Translations under genes and position numbers: made by a program
Shown here: positions 1 through 14,100 of the stretch, in pieces
Layout: each line of letters starts with the position of its first letter
Numbering within the stretch: the first letter of the stretch is position 1
DNA from: Blastobasis lacticolella
Lineage: Eukaryota > Arthropoda > Insecta > Lepidoptera > Blastobasidae
Length of the DNA stretch: 64,000 bases
NCBI GenBank assembly: GCA_905147135.1
Contig: LR990049.1
Coordinates: forward strand, 14,525,428 to 14,589,427
Reading direction: 5' to 3'
The notes under the pieces: model-generated
Database searches by the model: none
What the model was told of the DNA's origin: nothing
The model's input: only the letters and a program-made list of their open reading frames with translations

Positions 1-2172
<2,172 letters not shown>

Positions 2173-5100
2173 ATGTCCGACATCAACAGTTTATTCGATT
2201 GTTTTGAAGATACAGCACAAAATGAAGCCTCTGTGCAATTCCCCAATGTTAAAAATAATCTAGTACAGACTCAGTAAGTTTTATTACATTTCTAACCTAT
2301 TCAAAATATATGCATGCCTTACACCTTGTTTAATTTATGAACAGTATAAAGTCCCTATAAATATATACATAATGAAGATACAATAGAAGTGGCACTGGTC
2401 TAGTGGCAGCTTACGTGCGAGGTTGATAACTAAGGTTAAGCAATGCTCGCAATCGCCGGGAACAGGATGGGTGCAAATACTATTTATTTTTTACTAATAG
2501 GTATATGTTTTATTTTGTTTTCTTTCTTATCAGGGAAGTAACTGATGTCTCACCATCCACTAGTAACAAGCGCTCTCATGAAGATGAGAATACAGAGTCT
2601 GCTACCAAGAAAGCTAAGAATGATGAAGATGATTCGGATTTAATTGGTGATTTGAAGTAAGTTCTAACAAACTATTTGGTTTTTAGAAAAAATAAACAAA
2701 TTTCGCACATGGCTATTTGTATTTGTGATTGCATGTTTGCTATATATTTGCCAAATATTCAATGTACAGGCAAACAGGCGATACAACATCCGTCTACACA
2801 TGGAGGCAAATACCGAGATTTGTTGTTGGCTATAATTGCCAAATAGGTAAATATGGCAATAATTTTGAAAAATATACTCTCTACACATAAAAGTTAATTG
2901 TCAAATATACAAATACATATAGCCATGTGTGGAGTACAAACTATATAATTACAATAATATGACAATAGACTACAAAAAGCCAATAAAAGTTACTTGTTGA
3001 AAAGTAAGGTGTCAAAAGCGACAACAGATTAATCATCATCCTTGTGGTCAATCCTGGCTTCTGGGTAATTCCATATGTAACCTCTAAAATGGTTGAAAAG
3101 TATTGACAAATACAATATAATCCAATACAACGTACCCAGTGTTTATATCCTGTTTGCTAAGAACCTATTTCAAGCGATTATCAATTACCAAAATTGTTGG
3201 GGCGCCATCTAGTGAGTGGTTAGGAATGCTTTAGATACCTATTGGAAAACTGCTCATTATACCTTTGATAATAAATATGCACATATGGGGGTTATGGGGT
3301 CCAACCACCATCTCATGGGCCCAAGCTAACTTCACCTACCCGCGGTCCCCCTGCTGATAGACGGATGAGGCTCTGGCGTACTGGCTTCCCCCTAACGGGT
3401 TGTACGGGGCGGATGGTAGTCCGCAAAAATAAATAGAAAGGTCGGCTATTGGAAACGAACACCGTGCTAGGGCGTCGCCGCAAACGACGCGCAGGCATAT
3501 CGCCCTACACCTGCGATAAGTGGGCTAGGGCTACCCTGTCACGCGCGGGCAGGGTTAAAGAAGTTAGCGCCAAGCAGTAGGAACCCTAAACGTTGGTTCT
3601 CTGACCGGCCGGTCTCGAGAGCTGGCCGACTTGTTGCACAGGCGCCGCGTTCAGGTGGCATTCCTGCAGGAGACGAGGTGGCGTGGCTCCAAGTCTAGGG
3701 AAATCGGGCAGGGATACAAGTTGTTGTACACCGGATCCGCAGAAGGGAGGAATGGGGTCGCTATTGTGGTGGGCGACGAGTTCCGGAACGGCATTCTGGA
3801 GGTGAGCAGGGTGAGCGATCGACTCATGGTGATCAAGGCGCAAATTGAGGGTATAACAACCAACCTCATTAGCGCCTATGCTCCCCAGTCCGGCTGCGCC
3901 GACACCGAAAAGACTGCCTTCTGGAACAGGTTCGAAAATACCCTGCTACGTATACCATCCTCCGAACAGATTGTGGTTGGTGCAGACCTCAACGGTCATG
4001 TGGGCCAGAGAAGCGAGGAGTTCGGTCGGGTGCACGGTGGCTTTGGCTACGGCCAGCGAAACAGTGAGGGAGAAGATATTCTCCGAACCTCACTGGCCGC
4101 TGACTTGGCTGTAGTCAACACTTTTTTCCAGAAAATACCAGAGCACCTCATCTCCTATAAAAGTGGCCCGCACCAATCACAGATCGATTATCTGCTGATC
4201 CGAAGACGTGACATCGGCTACGTATCCCAGTGCAAGATCATCCAGGGAGAATGCCTCACTACACAGCACCGAATCCTTGTCATGGACGTCTGAGAAATTA
4301 GTACACGGCCTACGGCAGAACGCTGCGTACCGTCTATTAAGTTGTGGACTCTGAGCAGCAAGAATCAGGAGTTCATGGAGGCAGCCGAAGGCCTCGATTG
4401 GAGCGCAAAGGGCGAAACCTTCAATGAGCTCTGGTGTCATTAACAGAAATCCATCCTCAAACTCGGACAAACAGTACTCGGCACGTCGAAGGGCAGCCGA
4501 CGAATTGACAAGGGATACGGGATGGTGGAATAGTGAGGTGCAGGAAGTAGTTAGAGACAAAAAGGCATGTTTCAAGAAATGGCAGTACAGTAATTTACCA
4601 TCGGATAAGGAAGTGTACTTGGCAGCAAAGCGGCGATCAAAAATGGCGGTCGCAAAAGCGCGGTCGGCCCAGCTGGCTCCGCTCTACGATGCGTTGGATT
4701 CTGTGGAGGGACACAAGCTCGTCTACAAGCTGGCAAAATCGCGGAGTCGAGCCAGTCTGGATGTGGCAAAGTCTGTCGCCATAAAAGGTACGGACGGTGT
4801 TTCGCTCACAAGCGTGAACTCTATTAAAGACCGGTCGTGCTGTCTTTTCAAGGAACTGTCTAACGCGATCAACAACTACGTGCGACCACCACAGCTTCCT
4901 GCAAACCTTTGCATGATAAGCCCGATTACCCCTGATGAGGTGGAGAGGTCTCTGGTACGTATAAAGAACGAAGACGCTATTGGCCATGACGGAATACCCA
5001 TAGAAACTGGAAAACAACCCGGGGACCCGGGGCGTACTCATGCTTACTGAGCTTTTCAACAGGATTATAGCTACGGGGCTTTATACCTGACGTGTGGCGC

Positions 5101-8100
5101 GTAAATATAATCACGCCAATCTACATATACCGAAAAGGTTTTAGTACCATAGACCACATACATACGCTGCGGCAGGTTGTACAGAAGACCGAAGAGTATA
5201 ACCGGCCATTATGCTTGGCGTTTGTGGACTATGAGAAAGCCTTCGATTCGATCGAAACTTGGGCGGTGCTCCAGTCTCTACAGCGGTGCCAAATTGACTA
5301 TCGATATATCGAAGCACTGAAGTGTTTGTACGAAAACGCCACTATGTCAGTTCGTCTCCAGGACAAGACCACAGAACCTATTCAGCTGCAGCGAGGTGTT
5401 AGACAAGGTGATGTCATATCACCGAAGTTGTTCACCGCTGCACTGGAGGATATCTTTAGGCTTCTGGACTGGGACGGACTTGGCATCAATATTAACGGCG
5501 AGTACCTCACGCACCTCAGATTTGCTGACGATATCGTAGTCATGGCTGAAACCCTGGAAGACTTGGGCAAAATGCTCGATGACCTCTGTAGTGCCTCTCA
5601 ACAAGTAGGTCTTAAAATGAACATGGACAAGACGAAAATTATGTCGAATGTCCATGTTGTGCCTACTCCAGTGACAGTTGGAGGCACTCCACTTGAAGTT
5701 GTTGACGACTATACATACCTAGGACAAATAGTCCGGCTAGGTAGGTCCAATTTCGAGAAAGAGGTCAATCGACGAATCCAACTCGGTTGGGCAGCGTTCG
5801 GGAAGCTACGCCACATATTTTCGTCCCAATTACCGCAGTGTCTCAAGACGAAGGTCTTTGACCAATGTGTGTTGCCAGTGATGACTTACGGATCTGAAAC
5901 GTGGCCACTCACTATGGGCCTTATAAGAAAGCTCACTGTTGCCCAAAGGGCAATGGAAAGAGCTATGCTCGGAGTTTCTTTGCGCGATCGAGTCAGAAAT
6001 GAGGAGATCCGCAAGCGAACCAAGGTCACCGACATAGCTCTAAGGATTGCCAGACTGAAGTGGCAGTGGGCAGGGCACATAGCTCGAAGAACAGATGGCC
6101 GATGGGGCAGTAAAGTTCTCGAGTGGCGACCACGTACCGGTAGACGCAGCGTTGGTAGGCCTCCTACAAGGTGGACCGACGACCTGGTAAGGATCGCAGG
6201 TACCAGCTGGATGCGGAAAGCACAGGACCGGTCTTTGTGGAGATCTCTGGGGGAGGCCTATGCCCAGCAGTGGGCGTCTTCTGGCTGATATGATGATGAT
6301 GATGATGATGAATCTACATATAAAGGAAAAGGCAGTGTGCAAGAGTGCGGCAGTTATCGAGGTATCAAACTTATGAGCCACACAATAAAGCTATTCGAAC
6401 GGATTATTGACCAGAGACTTCGCCAGGAATGCGCCTTGTCGGAATGCCAATACGGCTTCAGGCCGGGCTGCAGCACCATGGATCCAGTCTTTGCTCTCAG
6501 GGTCCTCCAGGAGTCCCATTGCAGTAGGAATCAACCGTTGCATTACGCATTTCTTAACCTGCAGAGGGCTTTCGACAGTGTCCCCCGGGAGATAATTTGG
6601 TGGGCTCTGAGAGCAAAGTCTGTGCCCGAGGCGTACATTTGTATTATACAGGACATGTATGCCAATACTGGAGCTGTAGTCAAAACCATCGTAGGTCATA
6701 CTAATCCCTTCCCGATTACTGTAGGTGGTCACCAGGGTTCTGTGCCGAGTCTTTACTTGTTTTGCATTGTGCTCGATGCCCTCGCAGCGGAATTTCAGGA
6801 CATGCCTCCCTGGCTTATGAAGTATGCTGACGACATTGTACTGATGAGCAAGCTTAGGCAGGACCTTGAGACCAGGGTAAACACGTGGAAGGATGTGCTA
6901 GAAAACGGTGGTTTGAAACTGAACGTCGCCAAATTAGAGTATATCTGCAGCTGCAGCGCGGATCCCGACACCATATAGGTAACGAAACTGTCAATAGACC
7001 AGATAAATCCAAATACCTCGGATCCGTGATGCACGAGTCTGGCGATATCGGCCCCGGTGTCAAGTCCCGCATCTCTGCAGCCTGGGCTAAATGGCGGGTC
7101 ATCTGTGACCCTAAAATCCCTGTCGAGCTCAAAGGACTTATATAAAAGAATATAATTAGACCTGTGATGCTCTATGGCTGCGAGACATGGCCAGCGCTGA
7201 CGAAACACGTTCGCGAAATTCACGCCAACGAAATGAAAATGCTGCGCTGGATGTGCGGAGTTACACGGCCCGATCGAGTACGTAATGAATACATCTGTGG
7301 CAGTCTTGGCGTGAGGGATATCGCGGACAAGATCGAGGAGGCTCGCCTGCGCTGGTTTGGTCACGTGTTGCGTAAGCCTCAGGGATACGTGGGAAATAGG
7401 TGCCTGAATCTGCCGGTATCAGGAAAGAGGCCCCGTGGGCGACCCAAGAAGCGATGGATTGACATCGCTGAGTCGGATGCGAGAACCAACGACTTACGAC
7501 GCGAGGATGCCGAATACCGGGCGAAGTGGAGAAGAATGGGTAGGAAAGCGGACCCTGGCTGGGGCCGGGATAAGCGCTAGGACGATGATGATGATGATGA
7601 ATAAATATACACATAAAAAGCCGTTAAATATGGTTTATTTAATAAAATGTAAAGTGACGGACGCTATATACAAACGGAAATCTTGTTGGAGAGTTTATTT
7701 AAACTTCAGAAATCTTTCTCGGTGCATGCTTTATAATTGTAATTTCTATTTGTAGTTGAAGTACATGAGTTGGGGGATTATGGGGTCCCAAGTCAACCTC
7801 ACCTGCACGTGGTCCCCCTGCTGGCAGACAGACGAGGCTCTGGCGAACCCGCTTTTCCCAGACGGGTTGTGCGTGTCGGATGAGGGTCGACACACGTAAA
7901 AGGCAAAAGCCCACACAAATATAGAAGGTCAACAACAGATACCCGACACAGATAGGGCGTCGCCGCGAAACGACGCGCAGAGGGATCGCCTCTGTGTTAA
8001 ATGGGTTAGGGCTACCGGGCCAAGGGCGGACCCGGTTAAAGACGTTAGCCCAAAGAAAAGTCCGCTTTGCCAGTTGGAACCTTGGCACGCTGACCGGGCG

Positions 8101-11100
8101 TGCTCGTGAGCTGGCTAACGTACTTGCCAGGCGCAAGGTGGCAGTGGCGTTTCTGCATGAGACCAGGTGGAAAGGCAACAGGTTCCGTAACATCAGGAAC
8201 GGCTACAAGCTAATATACGCTGGCTCTCCGAGTGGGGATAACGGGGTGGGGGTAGTGCTCTCTGAGAAGTTTCGGGACTGCGTCTTGGACGTGAAGCGTG
8301 TAAGCGACCGCATCATGGTTGTGGGGGTGCTTATCGAAGGGGTCGTGACCAATTTGGTAAGCGCCTACGCTCCGCCCGCGCGGGCGTCGCCGCAACCACA
8401 GGTCGGTTGCGCAACCGACCTGTGGTTGCGGCGACGCGGACAAGGCGTTATTCTGGGAGCAAATTGTAGAAGTAATACGTAACGTTCCGTTGTCGCAGGG
8501 TATTGTTCTGGGTGGCGATCTGAACGGTCATGTGGGTGAGAAGTGTGAGGAGTTTGGCCTTGTTCATAGCGGTTTTAGCTCTGGGAGTCGTGGGAAGAAA
8601 TACTCCAGACGTGCAGGGCTCTGGCATCTGGCCGTTGTGAACACTTTTTTCCAAAAGAAATCTTAACCTACAAGAGTGGGAGAAGCGCCACCCAGATCAA
8701 TTACTTTATTTATTAATTATTGTTTTTCTTATTTCTTGCTATATATAATTTTTTGTGTGTGCAATAAAGAGTTTTTACTTACTTACTTACTTTTACTTTC
8801 TCACTCGGAGAGACAATATTGGCAAAGTGGCCACCTGTAAAGTCATACCCGGAGAGAGTCTAACTGCGTAACAACGGTACTTGTGATGGACCTGCTCGTA
8901 ATGCCCCGAGGCAAATACCGGGAGCAGTGCCGACGCCAAACCCGGTGGTGGCTGCTTGAAGGAACCAAGTCCCATGAGATCGCCGCTGCTGTCAACGACC
9001 TTTTTGTTGCGACAGACGGTGAATCCGTCCAACAACTCTGGGACAGAACTCAGGCAGCTATCTCACTGACGGCGAGGACGGTGCTGGGGGTGTCAACGGG
9101 CGGACGCTGGCTTGACAAGGAGACCTGGTGGTGGAACGACACTGTCCAGAGGGAGATTAGGGTGAAGAAAGCCCTCTTAAAAAAGTGGCAAGCGTCCAGA
9201 TCTCCTGAAGACCACGCCGCATACAGGAATGCCAAACGTGCCACCAAACGAGCGTAGCCAGAGCCAGACAAGACCACTTACGTTCTTTGTACGATAAGTT
9301 GGAATCGTCTGAGGGGCAGAAACTCATATACAAGTTGGCACGATTGAGAGTCAAAGCGGCACAGGATATTTCCATATGTCGCTGTGTAAATGACCCTCAA
9401 GGTAACCTGTTACACGACGACCGTGCGGTAAAGGAGAGATGGCGCTAGTATTTCCACGAGTTACTAAATAAGCAGCTTAAAGAGGTGCATCCACCGGACC
9501 TCCCTCCGAATCAAGGACTCGTGTCACCCTGAGGAACGCCTACGGAACGCCTGAGGAAGTCGAGGCGGCCCTTCGCCGCATGAAGAATCGGAAAGCCGTT
9601 GGAACCGATGGAGTCCCTATTGAGGCGTGGAAATCGATGGGCTTTCGTGGTGTGAGCATCCTTACCAACCTTTGTAACCGCATTCTCCTCACCGGGAAGA
9701 TACCCGACCAATGGAGGCTGAGTATTATTACTCCAGTCTATAAGGGCTAGGACTCGGTGCGGGAGTGCACCAACTACCGCGGCATTAAGGTGATGTCTCA
9801 CACCATGAAGCTCTTCGAACGCATTGTGGACTCTCGGATCCGACGGGAGTGTACAATCTCGGTGTGTCAGTATGGGTTTCGCCCGGGTTGTGGGACCATG
9901 GACCCCGTATTTGCCCTAAGAACTCTAATGGAGGGATATAGATCAAGGAAAACGCCCCTGTATTTCCTGTTTCTGGACATGCAGAAGGCCTTTGACTGTG
10001 TCCCTCGTGAGATAATCTGGTGGGCGTTGCGGTCCAAGTCAGTACTTGAAGCCTATATTGACATTATCCTCATTACCTCCGTGGCTACTCATGTATGTTG
10101 ACGATATCGCGTTGACAGACTCTGACAAGGGGCGATTTGTCCAACGGGTGGAAAAGTAGAAGGAGTCGCTTGAGAACGGCGGTCTGAAGATAATTATACC
10201 ATTTGGACCACAGCCGCGGACAGACGTGTCGTCTGAATCATCCGTATCAATTATTATTTAATAACAATAAAAGTGTAGAATCTGTGTCAACCTGTGTCAG
10301 CACGTTACAGACAGTGAATAAGTATAGTGCAGTTAATGTGTGTAGACTATGCAAAAGACAAACATATGCAATTAAATAAAAATGGATAGTCCATTTGCTA
10401 ATAGAAATATGAGAATTTTACGTAGTCCTCCTCCGGAACGACATCATGTAGAGTCAGCCCCAGCGCCTTCGGAGCCCCCTGCCGCGAGTTCTACCCCGGC
10501 CCGCGAAGTTGTCTCGACTGCTGAGATATCCGGCTGGCTTTCATCCATTGAACAATGCCTTAACGAGATATGTGTAATATCGAGTGAAGGTAAGTTGAAC
10601 TCGGAGCAAAAACTAAAAATCAGCAGCATTAGTAGAAATATTATGGGTGGAGTGTCCCAGCTGGCAGTTCAGTACCAATCGATCAAGCAGAAACATATGT
10701 CAGGACTTTCATTGATTAAAAATCTGAGTAGGCAAGAACTTACAAATGATTTAATATCAGACCTCAAACAAAGCTTTATGTCAGCCCAAAAATCACCATC
10801 GAATCCCTCCTTTGCCGACATAGTGAGAACTAGTAATAATGCAGCGATACGCCCATCTACTACCAGAAGCATTGCTATATACCCAGCGGACACAAATAAA
10901 ACCAGTGATGAGACCAAAAAGTTAGTACAGGACCTTGTAAAACCTGAAGAACTAAAATTACACGTAAGAGGGCTGAGAAAAACTAAAAACGGGGGTGTAA
11001 TTATTAGCACAGACCGTAAAGAGGACCTTGACAAGCTAAAGAAATCGCAGACTTTGATTTCTTCAGGTCTTAAGCTGGAAGAGACATCCAAAAAACGGCC

Positions 11101-14100
11101 TAGAATAATCGTCCTTAATATTCCTACAAATATGACCGAAAAAGAGGTGGTCCAGTGCATCTTCGAACAGAATATTATGGACAAGCATCCTAGTTTCGAC
11201 AAGGATAAGTTCTACAGCTCAATAAAATTGAGCCATAAATCCGGTAGGAAGGACGCCTCAACGTGTAATTTTATTATAGAACTCACAGGAGAACTTAGAA
11301 GGATGATCATTGAACAAGGACGTGTTTTTATAAACTGGTCATCTTGCCCTGTACGCGACTACACCCTGCTGACTCGGTGTTACAACTGCCATCAGTATGG
11401 TCACTCTGCAAAACACTGCCGAGACACGACCCCCATCTGTGGTCACTGTGGGGATTCAGGACATACAATAAAGGAGTGTCCCAAAACAACTGAACCAGCA
11501 AAGTGCGCCACATGCGCACGGTATAAAAAACCAGCCAGCCATAAAACCGGCGATGTATCGTGCCCCGCTAAGAAGAGCGCTGAGGTAAGGTATGTCAGCT
11601 TCATCGATTATGAGGGCGCCTAGAGCGCCGCACTACTCTACTGCTGTAGCACTAAATTAAAATGGGTAATGCTACAAAAACCATAGTAGACGATATTGAT
11701 TCGGCATTTAAGTACAAATCTGTTCAATGTGACCCGGATAAGTGTTCATCAATGATAAATAAAAGTGAACATAACTTAAATATTTTAGTACAGAATATAC
11801 GAAGTATAAACTGTAACTTCGATGGAATGTTGGCTCTGCATCGTAATATTAATTTAGATGTAGATATTATAGTCCTAACGGAATGCTGGTTATCCTCGGC
11901 TCCCACTATCCCTCAGATAGACAGTTATAACTCCTATGTCAGTGAATCTAGCAACGTACTCCAAAATGACGGTGTAGCACTTTTCATTAAAGCGGACTGT
12001 ACTAATGTTACGGTCGAGGAACCCGACATAGCTGACGCAAATTGCCTAATAGCTAAAATCGGTAATGATATAGTTATTGTGGCTATATATCGCTCACCGT
12101 CATACAGAAATATTGACAACTTCTTACGATCGCTATGTACAATACTATCTACCCTGACGTCATTTAAGAATGTGTTTGTTGTAGGTGACCTAAATATTGA
12201 CATTAAAACTGGAAATCTTGACAGAAATTCGCCTGAGTACCTAACCCAGATGGCATACCATGGCTTTATCCCTGCCCATCTTTATCCTACTAGAGGACCA
12301 AACTGCCTAGACCATGTACTGGCCAGAAGTACCCTTCCATTAAAAAGTTTCATAATAAACAGCACTCTTACAGATCACAGTACAGTGTTACTAAGTGTAC
12401 AAAAAAAGGTCAGTAGGTCTTATGCCGTATCTTTTAGTAGGAAACAAAATAATGCAGCAATTGCAAGTGACCTAGAAAATTTAGACACAACTTGCATTTA
12501 TAGCACGAACGACGCAAACGAAGCAACTCAGTATTTTATTGCGGCATTGCAAAATATTATAGAAAAGAACACGACGACTACTATTTTACCTCAACGCAAG
12601 AAATTAATTAAGCCATGGTTAACCCCTGGCCTGTTAAGATGCATAAGAAATCGTGACAGTCTCCATAAAAAATTAACCAAAGACCCTAACAATCCAATCC
12701 TAAAAACTACCTATCACAGATATAGAAATTTTTGTAACAATTTACTAAAGAAATTAAAAAGACAATACGAGAAATTTCAAATAGAGAATGCAGGTCAAGA
12801 TAAAAAGAGGTTATGGCAGGCAATTAAAAACATAACAAACACGCACACAACTACAACATCGCCGCGAGCACTAATTGCTGACTCCGCTACTGCAAGTCAG
12901 AACATAAACTTAGTTAACAACTTTTTCGCTAGTATCGGGAAGACTCTAGCTGAAAAAATAAAGGTAAATAGCTCGTCCACAACCAGACCGACATGCACTA
13001 CAACCCAAATTCCCAAGTTAAACTCTTTCGTATTAATGGACACCGACGAAAATGAAGTGGAAAGTATCATTATGACCTTAAGAAATGACTGTGCTAGTGG
13101 TATTGACAACATTCCCTGTTCTTTTATTAAACTGCATAAAAAACATCTAATTGCGCCTATGACCTACATATTTAACCTTTGCCTTTCAACCGGTGTTTTC
13201 CCTAAAGTTCTAAAAAAAGCTCTAATTAAGCCCATTCACAAAAAAGGGGACAAGAGCTGTGTCAATAACTACAGACCCATCACCCTACTGCCATCTATAT
13301 CGAAAATACTAGAAAGAATAATCTATAAGAGACTCGTACAATACTTGGAATGTAATCAACTACTAGCACCGTCGCAATATGGATTTCGATCAGGACGTTC
13401 TACTAACGACGCGGTCGACAATCTCACTGATTACCTTGTGAGGCAACTCGACTCCCAAAAGAAGTGTTTAGCTATCTTTTTAGACCTTGCCAAAGCTTTT
13501 GACACGGTAACAATCCCTATTCTTCTCGACAAACTTCAAATCCTGGGAATACGAGGGCTTCCCCATCGCCTGATAAAAGACTATCTCACTGATAGAACTC
13601 AACGTGTTTCTATTGACAATATAATTAGCGAGGAACTCCCCACCGAATACGGTATTCCCCAAGGAAGTATCATGGGTCCGATATTGTTCCTAATTTATGT
13701 TAACGAATTATGCTCACTCCCTCTTACTAATGGTAGAATAATTACATACGCTGACGATACTGCCCTACTTTTTAGCGACAATAGTTGGACCGAAGTTTTC
13801 AGACAAGCGCAAGAGGGTTTCTACTCAGTATCCCGATGGCTCAAGAATAATGCACTTACACTAAATACCGACAAGACCAAGTACATGACTTTCTCTTATA
13901 ATTCCTCTACCCAGCCTCCAGTAAACATGTATAATATTGTTGCTCATTCCTGTCTAACGACCGACCCGCTCAAACAAAATAATACTTGCTCCTGTCCTAA
14001 AATTAGCTCTACCAAGTCAATGACATATCTAGGCGTAATTATTGACCAACATTTAAATTTTAAGTTGCATATTGAAGCCCTTACTACAAGAATGCGTAAA

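Larger units (their letters stand above)
3286..7599 (+). mobile_element. RTE-type LINE copy 1, interrupted
   Basis: Full-length but decayed non-LTR element. It is bounded by a 16-bp target-site duplication with one mismatch (3270-3285 AATAAATATGCACATA, and 7600-7615). Its 5' end (GGTTATGGGGTCC) matches RTE copy 2, and the 3' end is a GATGATGATGATGATGA tail. It carries an apurinic-type endonuclease (from about 3600 to 4293, with motifs FLQETRW, VSAYAP-type ISAYAP, GADLNGH and SQIDYLL), a linker (4424-5050), and RT with YADDIVLM (6337-6978), followed by a C-terminal region to 7580. Frameshifts and stops break the ORF. A second RTE copy is inserted at 5130-6310, inside the IITPIYKGKG motif. Confidence 0.85.
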
